64,000 bases of DNA from Setophaga petechia (GCA_024362935.1 JANCRA010000019.1:14876501-14940500), one strand, 5' to 3'. Positions 47,627-60,304 are shown, numbered from the stretch's first letter. The notes: a model not told the origin generated them from the letters alone. Numbers and translations: made by a program.

Positions 47627-50600
47627 ATGTGGGAGTAGCATCTCATGTAGAAAAAAATGCTGTGTGCAGACATGGAGGTACCTCTATGAACTGACAAAGG
47701 CACTGTACTGAGAGCAGCAGCCTGGAAGGGTATGAAAGTTGAATAAGGAGTTGGTTGTGGGGAATGCGAAATATAATAGAAATATTTTCAATATGTTATT
47801 TTGAATAACTTTTCTACACATTAAAATATATACATTATAATTAAAGCTACTTATTATGAGCTTTATAATTAGGAGGACTTTGGGCTTTAGGTTCCTTACA
47901 GAAATCCTTATGGACATTACCATTCCAAAACAACTTTCTGCACTTAATGCTGTTTACTTTACGTACCTTTGTACCTTAAATTGTCTTAAATGTTGGAAGA
48001 AACTGCTTTCTTAGCATTTTTTAAAGAAGCATGATATTTGTTATACATCTGGAAATAATGCATTATATAGCTCCCTCAGAATATTTTTTCTAAAGTGTAT
48101 TTTGGGAACCTTAGAAATTTCAGTTAGTTTTATCACGATAGATGTTGAGTCCTGCTGACAGGTCATTTTTCAAAACCTTATCATATGTCAATGAGTGGGT
48201 GGTCCTAATGCCAGGAAGTGATTGTGGAGGGAAAAGTGGCTGAGGTGAGAAATCATGTAGAGTTAAAATCTGCCCAGAGTCAGGTGGGTCACCACATTAA
48301 TGCTGTGTGAATTTTTATTATGACAGTAATATTTTGAGTACATGATACACACTATCATTCATACACAGTAATTCCATTGTAAATTCACGTGATATGAAAT
48401 ATTTAGGAGAAAAAGGCCACAATACAAAAAATGTCATCCACAAGTTTTCACCAAAACCACAAGGATCAGTTTTCACAATCTTCCAAAAAAACTTTCAGCT
48501 TCTGGGAATTTTCTGAGAAGTATTTACCCCAGGCATAAGCACCTTTTAAGAAAACCTTCTTAATATGCACCCTGACAACTTTGCACTTAAGTGGCAGCAT
48601 TTTACCATTTTTACTTTTTCAAAGTGTTATGATGAGACTTAAAAAAAGCACAGGCTCAAACCAAACTGTTGTACACCTCTTGCAGAATATAGTACAAACC
48701 CCCAAGTATTAAAATATCACTTTCCTAATAACAGACAAGAGATCAGAGATTTTGTGCTATTCTATTATTAGACTGACAAGCAATACCAAAGGACACAAAC
48801 ACAGCAGTATTTTGATTTGCTAACTGCAAAGGACATTCAGACTATCAAAAATATGTGTGGTAGAGCTCCTTTTTCTCTCCATTACTGAGTCAATATGATT
48901 TGCACAGAGGAAATGAAGAAATCAAACATTCCCCCTTTAGCCATGCACTCTCAGGTGGGGAAGTTGCACATCTGGTGATAACAGCAGCAGACAGTGATAC
49001 CTTTCCCAAGCAGCCCAAATGTCCCACTCCATGACATTTCCAGGTACACATCTCCATAGCACAATCGTACACAAGCCACAGGGACTTCAGCATCTTCTTT
49101 GATGTGCCAAAAGGATGATGTGAAAAAGGATGATGTTTTAAATCCCTGTCTCCTGCAAGACCCAGACCATGAGTTCTACCACAGTTTGAATATTTCACAC
49201 CTCCTCTCTCAAATAGTACAAACTAATTAAAATAAAGCCGCATCAAATTTTTTTCCCAAAGGAAACAGGCTTTGAGTAAATGTTGTCAGGTTGCTTCCAC
49301 TTGGCTGCACTGAATTTTATATCATCCTTTGGAGGACCATTTGCAAAACACCACATGGCTCACAAAGTTTTTCCTCAGATTGGTCAGGTACTATTGCAAA
49401 GATGCCAAGATCCCAAAACTCTCCTCATCAGGAAAGATCTGTCCCTTTTCCCCTTTTTTCAAGGCAAGAAGGATCTGTGGTGTGTAAATATTGCAGTCCA
49501 TACCCTCTGTAACAGTCTTGTTTGCACATAGGAATACTGTTTCTTTAAGAAAAACAGACACTGGCACCAGTGTAAGAATGTATGTTTTAATACTTGCACA
49601 CATACAGATATCGGTCTGTTTAGAGCAAAAAGGCTGAAGAACAGGCACACACAACTGGCACAAAAGGGGAGCTGACCTTTCAGTGTTTACCCTGGTGGTG
49701 TTTGCAGTGGCACCTACCGGGCTGACGTTGGCGACGCCGTTTTGGAAAGCGCCAATCGACTTTGCAAACCTGAAAGCTTCTTTGCAAAGCTTGTACTACA
49801 CTGCTTGCTTGAACTTCCTCTGCTGGGGCCCCACATTCTGTAAGCAACTAATTATGTTTTATAACATAAACAGGTCAGTATTTTGATGTGTATATCCTGT
49901 ACTCCTTTAAAGGTTCTATTCCTTCAAAGCAGCAACTCAAATCCTCACATACCCTCTTGTTGCTGTAGCTGTAGCAGTAGCTGTGTGAATTTGCCTTCCA
50001 CTGCAGCAGCTGTGGATGCAGCACTTTCCCCAACCCTTGGCTGTGGTGCTCTGTTTTACCAGTGGGTTTGAGGAAAGAGGATGTTTGGATAATGGGGTGC
50101 AGAACATCAGAATATGGAAGACGGATGAAATGGGAGATTCCTAGGGAAAAGCAGGTCTCTAATAAACATCCCTTTATATTTTTCAGCCACCTGTATAAGG
50201 AGGCCCATACTGTTTCTGAATGTAGGATTTTTTAATGCACAGACTTGCTATACAGGCCAAAAAGTGGTACATAAACAACATATCTATTTAGAAATGTGCA
50301 CAGTTATTCTGAGTGGTGAGGTAGGAAGTTAAGGAATTGTAAAGACATTGCTCCTGAGGAGTAGTCAGATTTCCCAATATGAGGCAGGTAAGCAAATGCA
50401 GTAAAAAAGTTGAAGAGGCATAAAATAAGGGACTGAGTCTTGCTGTTAGACTACAGAATCTGGCTGCTTGTAGGTGGAAGACACAGCACACACGTGGAGA
50501 GAGGGGGAAGTGTGGGACTGGGACAGAAGGAAGTAGACTGGAGGATTGGCTGATTTCCTTATTTAACATTTCACACTGTTTAGTTTAAAGGAGAAATGAG

Positions 50601-51172
50601 GGAGGAATGGTTCTTCCTGCACCACCTGCACTGGAGGCACAGAGCTGAAAGCTGCTGCTGCTGAGAGAGGCAGCCCGTCCACATCATGGCATCCTTGCAA
50701 TGGTTTTAGTCTTCCACATTCGTACCTGTATCTCCTTGAGACAACCAAATGTGCCACATGGATCAATTCCCAAAGCCATCATTGCCTCAAAAAAGACACT
50801 GCAGCAGACACTTTTTCCTGATGCCGGAAAATAATTTACCCGGCATGAGGAATGAGTATTTAGAGGTGCTAACAGTCAAGGCTACGCACTGAATTGTAAA
50901 TGACTGGCAAATAAGCTATTAATTAAAATAGAAATTGATTCCATCTTGTGGGATTTAAGGAGAAATAAGATTCTCACAAGGTCTCTTTTGAGTGCTCTTT
51001 TAGTACAGCTGAAGGCAGTATTTTAATTTTCAAATAATCCAACCCCATAATTAAAGTTACATTTTTTGCCACAAATTTTAAAATATTAATGAAACTTGAA
51101 TAAGTCTGGCTGAAGCGCTCCCAGGCAAAATATAGAAATATGCTAATGACTACCTTCTTCAAAGATCTGCTT

Positions 51173-51211
51173 TGAAAGAGCCATATTCCTTTATGAAAGA
51201 GCCATATTCCT
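51173..51211. repeat. Two-copy 21-bp tandem duplication
   Basis: TGAAAGAGCCATATTCCT occurs at 51173-51190 and again at 51194-51211, an exact 18-base match at a 21-base period. The match is exact, so the duplication looks recent. Confidence 0.9.
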
Positions 51212-52249
51212 ACTGACAAAGTTCATTGTTTTCATTGTCCTTCATAATTCTAATTAAAACTTCCTTTATGAATCAATTTTTAAACCATTCTTTCCTTTCA
51301 TAAGCTTTTGGAAACTTATATTTAATTATACTTATCTGGATATTTACAGGGAATACAATAATAACAAAGATTAATAATATTAAAATCTTTGTTTTAAACA
51401 TTGTGCTGATATTTTGTCATTTAGAATGAGTTGGTATTGAAAATGGAGGTGATATGTAGGATGACATAAATTAATTCTTAATAGGCTGACCATAACTGCC
51501 CATACTGGTATAATTTATAAAGACCTTGTTTTGCACAGCAGGGTATGAGTGCTTTATATGTATATAAAAAAAGGATTACTTAAAACCCATAATAGTAGAA
51601 TTAAAATGCTTATTCATGCCAACATAAAATCAGAATTACATATTCTTGCTGGTTTTGCCCAGATTGAAAAGACATGGTTAAGACCAAGCAAGGCTTGAGA
51701 CTTGTAAATCATACTGGTTTTCACTGCCTGATCTGACAATGAATATCTGCACCCACAGAGATGTGCAGGGTGTATGAGATCTCCAGAGGGTTGCTGCCAA
51801 ACAGACACTTGCTAGGGTGGCCTGGATGGTGTGAGATGTTACAGATGTTAATGCAGATGATTCTGTATTGGCACCTGAACAAGTTTCTCACATGAAGAGC
51901 CTCTGCTGGTGTTACTGTCAGCCTAGTTTGTTGTTCTCTTTCAGTCATATGACGTTTGACCTAAGCAAGTAGGCTGGCTCTTCTCCACTTCCTATCCTCA
52001 CCATGGCACACAGATTTTAAGAACCAGGATGATGAAGATGAATCCAAGATATGGGCACAGACATGCCAGAGTATCTCCCAGGGTAAAAATATGTTCTTTA
52101 GAGAAAGATTACTCCTGACTAGTCAAGACATCTGAAATCCTCTGATTATGCCACAGGAAACTGTAAGTAAAGAGGAGCAGACCATGGAGAAGCAGTTCCC
52201 CAGGTCCTTTTCCATATGTGTTTGATTTAACAACCAAACAAATGACACT

Positions 52250-52347
52250 CAGGAACATGTTCTAGTGGTGGACTTGGCAGTCCAACGTTAACAGTCGGAT
52301 CAATCATCCTAAGGATTTTCCCCAACCAATGATTCCATGATTCTATA
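52250..52347 (+). mobile_element. CR1 LINE 3' end (sense)
   Basis: 'TAGTGGTGGACTTGGCAGT' is followed by 'GGATCAATCATCCTAAGG', 'ATTTTCCCCAACCAATGATT' and the terminal octamer-like repeats CCATGATTCTATAA. This is a CR1 3' terminus in sense orientation, with the ATTCTATG-type tail still visible. It is the only CR1 fragment in the window that runs the same way as CRISPLD1. Confidence 0.85.
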
Positions 52348-52997
52348 AGTATGTACATAACAGGGACAAGACAGACCCAAGCATTTCTCTCAGTAGGAAA
52401 TATTTATGCCTTGCACTGTTTCTAGCTCTGGGGCTGGGCAGTGCTACTTCCTGTACTTCTCATCACCTCACCCATGCATGTCTCCCAGCTTACGTACAAG
52501 ACCTCTGAACCTGCAGGGTTTGGAGCACTGATATCAGTTCAAGCTACCTCACAGTGCTGGTCCTTCCAGTGCTGTGTAACTGCTGATTTTGCCAGAGACA
52601 GGGTGATAGTGCTGCTGAAATCTGACAAATTCACATGAAGTCATAGTTTGTAACCATCTGCCTTACTGCTACCGTGAAGGACAAAGCACACAAAAAGTAA
52701 TAGGACATCAAGTTTGATAATGCATCTTCACCTTTCCAGAGAGCAAAATGCATAATTCACATGCAGTTGCACAGTAAAGGTCAGCCTGGAATTTGCTGAC
52801 AATATAATATTTGCAATCTTAAGATGGTGGCTTCTAGATACCCACAGCATCTTCTTCACTGCCAGCGGGAATCTCTGGTTTGTTTAGTGATCAAAGCAGC
52901 TCAGCATAGATGCCTGTATCATTTTTTCCACACAGTAAAGATCACCAGTTATTTCTCCTCCAATACTCCCAACCATTTTCAACACAGAGTAGAGGTG

Positions 52998-53020
52998 AGG
53001 TGTAACACCTGTGAGGTGTT
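52998..53020. promoter_or_regulatory. Palindromic cluster of T-box-like half sites
   Basis: Three alternating half sites overlap: AGGTGT (52998-53003), ACACCT (53005-53010) and AGGTGT (53014-53019). The first pair forms an inverted repeat with one spacer base. The second forms AACACCT / AGGTGTT with a three-base GTG spacer. AGGTGT is the core of the T-box factor site (AGGTGTGA). A CACGTG E-box follows at about 53038-53043. The site lies about 6.1 kb upstream of the predicted CRISPLD1 start. Function is inferred from motif shape only. Confidence 0.3.
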
Positions 53021-55260
53021 CCATCACCATGGGTAACACGTGTGAGGCTGATGCTTGCAGGCTGTGTGTGCCACAGCTGTGCACAGTTTGAGCTGTACAG
53101 GTTGTGCTGGAAGTCTTCCCAAAGAGGCCACATCTCTTCCTGGCAAGTGGCTCTTACAGAACTGCTCGCTGGGTTGAGCGATAGTGCCCTTCATATTTAA
53201 TATAAAATATAAGAAAAAATAATGAAATCTGATATTTGGTTTTGTTCCAAACTTATCCTGACAAAACTTCTCTCTAGAAATACAAGTTAGTTTTGGGCAA
53301 AATGCTCAAGTCTTGTCTCTGCAGCAACACTATGCACAAGAGCAACACTTAATTCAGTTAATTTTACAGCACAAACAGCTGGAGACAATAACCTCCAACA
53401 AAGTTCTCAGTTGTATTCCAAATCAATCAGTGGCAAAGGGATTTAAAACAAAATGTTTCTGTGCTTAAGGCTTGAATTTATTGGATCTGTCTGGGTATAT
53501 CTGTCTAGGCAGAAAAAACAACATGCTCATAAGTACCCTATTCCCCCAGAACAAAAAAAGCATATGGTGGTGAGCTTGAGAGTGAGCATAAATGTGAGAC
53601 TACATCAATAAGAATATATATGGTACCATAAACCTGCCACAATTAGCTGTTTATTTCACATAGATTAAATGTAAATATTGGTTTTCTGTGTGACTTCATT
53701 TTACCAGAAGTGCCCTCATCACTGGGTTACAGAAGTGTTGCTACACATCCTTCTGGCTCAAAGCATACTTGATTATTTTGTGAAATAGAAGTGACAGAGA
53801 GAATGTTGTTCTGACTCACTCTAATGTACAGGTTGGGGAAATTAATCATGGACAATCAGGCTCAAATTCTTTTAGAGAGGAGTGGAAATGGAAACCTATT
53901 CCTTCAGATACTGGCTGATTATCTCTTGTCATACAGTGCAAAGGAAAAGGCAGTATGTGTCTTTTGTTTTATTTTATGAACAGCCATATTGAAATAATGA
54001 TTCTGTGTACTAAAATCTAATGTCAGAGACTATTTCAAAGGAGTCCAATTGTTCTTTATTTCAAGAGCTTTTTGCTAGGTAAACAAAATACTTTTTGATC
54101 TCGATGCACTTAAAAGGCAAGCGGAGTAAATTAACCAGTTACATAATAAACTACAGTTTAGAAATCAGAACAATTTCTTGTTTCTTTCTTTTAAAATGTA
54201 TCTTCAGAGTAATTTAAATCATGACATTTTTCTTTTTAATGATATCCTGCCTTCCATTCACACCAACTCCCCAGTGGCCTGCAACTCTGACATTTCCCCA
54301 TTGGTTAAAACCTTTATTGGATTTCATACCAGTTGAAGAATGTTAATTGATGATAACTTTTGTTCATAGTTGATCTTAGACAAAATCAAACTAAAAAAAT
54401 AAACAGTTCTTAGTCTCAATTAGAAGCAGAGTAGAAGCTCCCCTTAGTAGAAATAATTGCTTCCAATCCCTGTGAATACACAAGAATGCCTTTTTCAAAG
54501 TAATACAATGATATAAAATAATAGTTCTGTCCTCATGCAATCACTGTATTAAAATTTTAAATTGAATTTTTTTTAACTAGTAACAAAAAAGTAAAAGCTT
54601 AATTCCATCTATTCATAACAAGTATAAAAACTTACGTTCAAATAATTGTTTTAGGAATCATTGCATGACTTTATTTCATGGTTTTATATATCTTTATATA
54701 GCAATTTATGTTTGACTATTCACTTTTACGGATTTATATGATTACTTTTTCAGTTTCTTTTGTGAATTAGCTGGTGAGGGTGGTGCAGAAAAACATTTCT
54801 GCCAATCTTGCTCTTTATCTTAGCAATGATACCAGACATGGCTACTTTTCCTGAAGGCCAGGAACAGTGATGTGCTGCAAGTATCTGTTAGATGCTGGTC
54901 TTTTAAATATTTTTCTGAGAGATGGATGGTAAATACGATCCTTGGGAGCTCTGCTGGTATACCAACAAAGGCAATGAATACAAATTTTTCTCTATGATGC
55001 TACAATGTCTAAAGATGACCAACACTTGAATGAGCATCATGCAGCACAAACTTTACCAGTGAATGTACAGTAATGCCAAAAGGAAAAAGTATGGAAGGTA
55101 AAGGAAAATGCATGGAAATGCTCCCTGGTAAATGCAATTTGTCCAGGCACTTGTACAACTGCTGATAGGTGGTACAGGATCTCAATGAATCTTTTTTTTC
55201 TGGTAAATCTAGCCAAAGGAAAGCTATTCCTCATTTCCTCATTGTTTTGTTCTGGGTTTT

Positions 55261-55720
55261 TTGTTGTTGTTTGTTTGGGTTTTTTTGGTTAATTTTTCCC
55301 CTCTGTGTCTGTGTGTGTTAGTGCATGTGTGTGTGCGTATGTGTGGTTTTTTTCCACCCAAGTTCTGTCTCTGAATTGCCAATAAAGCTGTGCTTCTCAA
55401 GGAGAAGTCAGTTCACAAAGTCTTCAACAAGGATGTGTCCAAGATATTTGTGGCTAAAATAATCCCTCTATCAAAAGATTTTGCAGCACTGGAATAATCT
55501 TGCACAGTATTGTAACCACACCCAGAACAGCAGGGATACTGACATCCATCATCTCTTTATTTGTTGTCCTCCCCAGAAGTCTTTTTCTTTTTTTCAATCA
55601 GAGCAGAAAATAAAAAAAAAAGAAACAAACAACAACAACAACAAAAAAAAACCCCAAAAAACCAAAAACAAACCAAAAAAAAACCCAAAAAGCCCACAAA
55701 AACTACAAAACAAAACAATT
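55261..55720. repeat. Inverted pair of T/G-rich and A/C-rich tracts
   Basis: TTGTTGTTGTTTGTTT at 55261-55276 is the exact reverse complement of AAACAAACAACAACAA at 55623-55638. Similarity continues imperfectly on both sides (GGGTTTTTTTGG against ACCCCAAAAAACC). The A/C-rich arm extends from about 55611 to 55720, and the interval between arms is about 345 bp. A transcript could fold back here. The plus-strand frames at 55481-55758 and their minus-strand counterparts are low-complexity artefacts. Confidence 0.75.
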
Positions 55721-55909
55721 TTGGACAGTTTGGGCAAAAGTTTATAGCAAGACTTTGAACATAGTTCATCCATTTTAATCAACGACTTTCTCATGGATAT
55801 ATTTACCTTCTCTAGCTCTGTGTATTGCAAAAAATTGTGAAAAAATTTTAAGAAAGAACAGATTAAACAAGAGTCACCAAAAGCAAAATCAATTCAGACC
55901 ATTCAGTAA

Positions 55910-55955
55910 CATATTAGGTCTCAGCAAAGGTAGGCATATTAGATCTCAGCAAAGG
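55910..55955. repeat. Two-copy 25-bp tandem duplication
   Basis: CATATTAGGTCTCAGCAAAG (starting 55910) recurs from 55935 with one substitution (TTAGATCTC). The period is 25 bases. Confidence 0.9.
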
Positions 55956-58900
55956 AGCATTCAAGAACCTGCTCCACATTAGGAAGAGACTAAATCTGAA
56001 AATTGGTCTCTCTCTCTTCAGACATCTCTCTTGAAATGCCTCCTGCTTGGACGTTTTTCTGTGAGTCTGAAACAATTGGCCACATTGTTAGTACAGACAG
56101 GCAGATGGGGGGTCCTGATTTGGGAGTCACTGGAGTTTGTGTGTCTGACAGCAGGTTAGTGATAAACTCAGTAATGTACACCGCCAGGGGTTAAACTTCA
56201 GGCGTACAGCAGCTCTTTCTGGCAAAAAAATGTTCCCATGATTATCAGTTGCTTTTTTAGTCACTGTCAGGACTAGGTAACAACTAAACACTGTTTATGT
56301 GAGGCTATTTTTTGGGTAAAATACAAGATGCTCCCAAATTGCTGCAATGGATCAGACTTTTTAGTGGTTAGTCAATACAGTGCTGTGATGTTGTAACATC
56401 AAGCAGAATATCACAAGTTGGATTAACTAAAAACAGTTAAAATCAACAGAAAAATGGCCTGGTTTTGGATTCTTCCTTCTGTTCTAAATGAAATTTCAGC
56501 TCTTATAATTCAGCCTACTTGTTAAATATTCTTTATATGTATTACAGTCTTTCCTTGTCTTCCTTAATTGGCAGTGTCACTCTTTCTTAGCCCAATTATC
56601 CATATTTGCATACTCCACATATTCTTTCTATTAGGAAAGCAAACTGATGGTGAAGTGAAGTATCCTTTATTCATACCCTTGTTTATTTACAATGACTGCT
56701 GGAACTTGTTCTCATCAAATTCAGGAAGATTCCGTCAGCAGAAGATACTTTTTTCCTCTTACACTTTAAATCTCTTTTAGCCAAAGTTCAGGCTAAAATC
56801 TTCCTTTCCAGAGTTTTCTTAGTGCCAAATTGCCTGTGTATGTGCAGCATGTACCTGGTGACCTCTTATTAATTTCTTTCAAGTGGGTTTTTGGTTGCAA
56901 TTTTTGTTGTTGCTGTGACAGTTATTCAGAAAACAGTCAGTCCATCTTTTGCATATGCACTGTCTGCATGTGCCTTTGGTAAGGGAGGATGCTTAGTTTT
57001 AGTTTCAAGAAATGTAATGGTGCTTAACTGTTTATTATTATAATTTTAAATTGTGGGTGGCAGTTATGTATCCAATGGCAGAGGTTTGAACTAATCCAAA
57101 AAAAGAAAACAAAACAAAAAAAAAAAAAAAGAGAGAAAAGGGTCACTCCATTCTGATTAAGAGATCCAGCAATGTTTAATTATACTAATACACAAAAATT
57201 AGTGGATGTGTCAAAATATTGTTTGTCAAAATCATAAGACTTTTATGTGACCACAAACCATACAGCCATAAATCAAAATCAAAGGGCCCAGTCATGGAGT
57301 GAAAAGGGTTTATTCATTTGCTGAAAAATTAATTGATAATCAACAAAAAGAAAAAAAAAACCTATTTCAATGAGGCCTATCTCTTTTATTATCATTAAGA
57401 TTTATTTTAATAAATTTGAAACTTGCATTGTAAAACAATATCTTCAATTTGACAAAGACCAAATATGATCAAGTGCTTTCAGGAAAAGTATGATGAATAC
57501 TCAAAGTCAAAGATAGTAAATGATATTTGATCTATATTCTGTTTGAAGCCCAGCAAGTATCCACTGCTGATGGAAAGGGGCGACTAATGCAATTTCCAGT
57601 TGATGTGAACCTCACAAATATCCTCACTCTCTTAAAATAGTTCAGTTTCTTGTGTGCAAGCATTACTGGGTCTAATAATACAGCTATTCTGCTGCTTTAT
57701 ATTGAAATAACACTTGTGACTACACAAACAGAATCTGCATTTTGGCCTCCAGAGGCCTAAAGAGGATAGAAACAAGATATAGCAATACAAAAGTGATGTG
57801 AATATTTTAAAAAAATAATCCAGATGTGACATATAGACTCCAGCAAAAGCTTCTAATATTTTGTTTCCTTCCGGTTTCTTTAAACTCTTCTGCATGGCCA
57901 GAAGTAAGTATGCAAGTAAGTACATGGCTCATTCAGTAAGTATGGCTCATTCTTCTGTACCCAAAACGACAAGTGATAAGTAATCCTGGTACATAAACGC
58001 TGAAAAATCTTGCATCTAGTCTGTATATGCAGCTGCAGAGTGGTGTTTTACCTCACACGGTTTTGCTATAAAAATTTAGTGCCCAATGCTTGAGCACAGA
58101 AATCCAATTCAAGGATTGCAAGAAAAAAAGGTATAGAGATCAATCAATACAGAGCATAAGAACTTTTGGACATGTGTGTAAGTGTGCAAGTAAAAGTGTG
58201 TAAGTAAAAGACTATGTATAGCATCCTGCACTTAGTTCCAAAGTCCTTAGGTAAATCATAACTAAAACTGAGAAAGAGAGAGCACAAGAAGCAGCAGTGT
58301 GTTACTTGCATGGCATTGTTTCTCTTGGGCCCATGAAATTTGGAAGCATTTATAGAGCTGGTCTGAAGCCAGCTGGATTCTGATGAATTTTAACCTCAGC
58401 CTCTCAGTTTCTGAAAATGAAAATACAGAAAACTTTTGGAAGCTGATACAGCAGTCCTGTGAAGACTGGAAGTTGGTCAATCCGGCCGTTAGCTCAATGT
58501 AACAAATTATACTGAGTAAATGAAATGTCAACCCCATCAGTTTGCAAAAAATTTCAGTCTAGAAGACTTTGATAGAACAAAAAGTATGTATCTGATGCCT
58601 ATTCTTGCTTGGCACAGCAATGAGTGAACTTTTGAATTCTACTTTGCAAAGAGAAGTCTCATGTGGCTGGTTTGAATCCACAATAAAATTCCAGTCCTGA
58701 TACCTCCAGCCATATTCACATGTTCTGGACTTTTGCGGAGCTCACAGGCTTTACTCTTTCCTGAGTCTCAGTAGGAGCAGGCCGGCTTAGCATCCTCTTG
58801 TCTGCTGCCAAGGATGGAGGCGGCTGGGGACGGGGCACCCCTCGACTTTTCTGGGCGATCGCTTTTGCAGGACCGCGGTCACCTTCTGCTTGAGGCTGCG

Positions 58901-59082
58901 GGGCCATCCAACCCTTGCTGCCCGCCGGACTCCAGGAATCGCCCCGGGAGCTGTTGCGGGTTCCGCCGCCCCCAGGTGCCGATGCCGATGCCGGGGCGCG
59001 GGGGCCGGGGGCGGGCGCGGTGCCCGGAGCGCGGAGCGCGGCCGTCCCGCCCCGCGGGATGCCGGGGAGGGGTGTCTGCCGC

Positions 59083-59106
59083 ACGTCACCGCCGCCTGCG
59101 ATAAAT
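59083..59106 (+). promoter_or_regulatory. CRISPLD1: Candidate core promoter: CRE half site and TATA-like box
   Basis: ACGTCA (59083-59088, a cAMP-response-element half site in GCACGTCACC) is followed by ATAAAT (59101-59106), a weak TATA-like box standing alone in GC-rich sequence. If used, transcription would start near 59130, giving a first exon of about 280 bases that ends at the donor at 59408. CpG-island promoters often have dispersed starts, so this start is a prediction only. Confidence 0.35.
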
Positions 59107-59129
59107 GCCCGGCGGAGCGGGAGCCGTGG

Positions 59130-59407
59130 GGAGAAGTGTGGAGCGACCCGGGGCGGTGGTGGCGACCCGGAGGCGGGCGGGGGAGGCTGCGGCGGCGGCT
59201 GAGCTCGGCGGCAGCCCCCGGCAGCAGCCCCGCGCCGCGGCTTCGCTACTGGACACGTCCGCGCCCGCCGCGCCGCTCCCAGCGCCGCTCCGCCGCAGCC
59301 GGCGGGGCGAGCCCGTGCCCGCGCCCCCGGCCCGAGGCGGGCGTGGCGAGGAGGCGGCGGCGGAGCGAAGGTGGCAGTGGGGAGAGCAGGCAGCCGCCGC
59401 CGGAGCG
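59130..59407 (+). other. CRISPLD1: CRISPLD1 exon 1 (non-coding, predicted; 5' end uncertain)
   Basis: The 3' limit is set by a strong donor, GGAGCG|GTAAGA, at 59407/59408. The 5' limit is inferred from the TATA-like box about 25-30 bases upstream. The exon is very GC-rich and carries no reading frame that joins the exon 2 ATG. From what I know of vertebrate CRISPLD1, the first exon is entirely 5' untranslated and the start codon lies in exon 2, which agrees with this layout. Confidence 0.55.
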
Positions 59408-60304
59408 GTAAGAGCACTGGCGGGGGGCAGCATCCTCCCCGCAGCATCCTCCCGCGGCGGCTGCAGGCCCGGCGGCCGAGGGCGCTCCGGCCGGGTCGGC
59501 TGCCCCGCCGAGAGCGGGGCCGGGCGCGGGCGGCGCGCTGGGGAGCGCTCGGCTCTGCCCGAGCGCCTCTTTGTGTTTCCCTCCCGGCCGCCGGGTCCGG
59601 TGTGGCGGGATTCGCGCGTGCTCCCCCAGGGAGAAGGAGAGACCTCGTCTTAGCTGCCTAAAGCACTCAGTCGTGTAGTAGGCGTTGTTAGAATATGGCA
59701 TTCTTGGAAGTGGTGCTACTTTTTCTGCGAGTTTTCAGTGCTTTCCTTTGCTTGGTGACTAGAAAAACGCCGTCTCCCCCGTATTGGTGTCCGAGTTGAA
59801 TACCTTTAGTTTAATTAGGGTTTTGGAAATCGTAAAACAAAAGCTTTAATCAAGGTCATATTTTGAAATGTGCTAAGAGGGGATACTTTGTATCAAGTTA
59901 ATTGTGGATTTCAGTTTGCACTTTGGCAATGACTGCAAGCCTTTAACCTTCTTTTGTTAAGTTCCAATACTGGAAGACCTTATCTACAGTCTAATCTTCC
60001 TTTATGTCTGGCTCCTTTTAAGCAGATATGAAAAGCATGCTTTTTGCATGCAGGCACTGAAATGTGCATGTCAATGTAATATATAAAACCACTTGAACAA
60101 ACAGAAGTTCATAAGGCTGAAGATAAGCTGTCTTCCCAAATCAGCAGTGTGCACTTCTAGAGTAAAAAATGCAGCATCCTGCTTTCTCCCCCTTGAACAA
60201 CAGTTACAAAATCTTTATGAACTAAAGATTTTCTTGCTTGATGAGTCCATACAGGCCAGTCCTTCAGTCTACAAATTACATTACTCTCTCTTATGCATTT
60301 ACAG
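59408..60304 (+). other. CRISPLD1: CRISPLD1 intron 1
   Basis: GTAAGA at the 5' end and a pyrimidine tract plus ATGCATTTACAG at the 3' end define a 0.9-kb intron. Its first 250 bases are the GC-rich tail of the CpG island, and the rest is AT-rich. The 133-codon frame at 60093-60494 crosses the acceptor in a different frame from the gene and is a shadow. Confidence 0.6.

Larger units (their letters stand above)
46061..52249. other. Intergenic DNA without recognised genes
   Basis: About 6.2 kb. The open frames are unrecognised, the longest being 113 codons on the minus strand at 46910-47251, hydrophobic and serine-rich and typical of chance AG-rich complement. A more protein-like small frame at 47390-47626 is listed separately. 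The patch 49690-49850 is locally CpG-richer (GACGTTGGCGACGCCG) for no evident reason. A short tandem duplication lies at 51173-51211. Confidence 0.5.
52348..58740. other. Intergenic DNA upstream of CRISPLD1
   Basis: About 6.4 kb without recognised genes or large mobile elements. Low-complexity tracts are at 55261-55720 and about 57099-57133 (A-rich). A TG-rich patch is at about 55306-55345. A two-copy duplication is at 55910-55955, and a palindromic half-site cluster is at 52998-53020. As the proximal 5' flank of CRISPLD1 it is the likeliest place for enhancers, but no conserved element can be named from one sequence. Confidence 0.5.
58810..59640 (+). promoter_or_regulatory. CRISPLD1: CpG island spanning the CRISPLD1 promoter and exon 1
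   Basis: GC content and CpG density rise abruptly from an AT-rich background, with many CGG/GCC runs, GGGGCGGGC Sp1-type boxes (about 59008-59016) and several potential G-quadruplex G-runs (about 58993-59020 and 59150-59190). The island sits immediately upstream of, and across, the predicted non-coding first exon of CRISPLD1, about 0.7-1.5 kb before the start codon. This is the arrangement of a housekeeping-like or developmentally regulated vertebrate promoter. Long frames on both strands (for example 58716-59447 minus and 59105-59653 plus) come from the lack of stop codons in GC-rich DNA and should not be read as genes. Confidence 0.88.

Noticed and set aside
1..58740. PI15 exons expected upstream of CRISPLD1
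   Set aside because: I looked for CAP-domain coding sequence in the listed frames and saw none. PI15 probably lies left of the window.
58716..59701. Long frames on both strands in the CpG island (up to 243 codons)
   Set aside because: GC-rich DNA has few stop codons. The products are proline/arginine/alanine strings with no domain, and the region is better explained as the CRISPLD1 promoter and non-coding exon 1.
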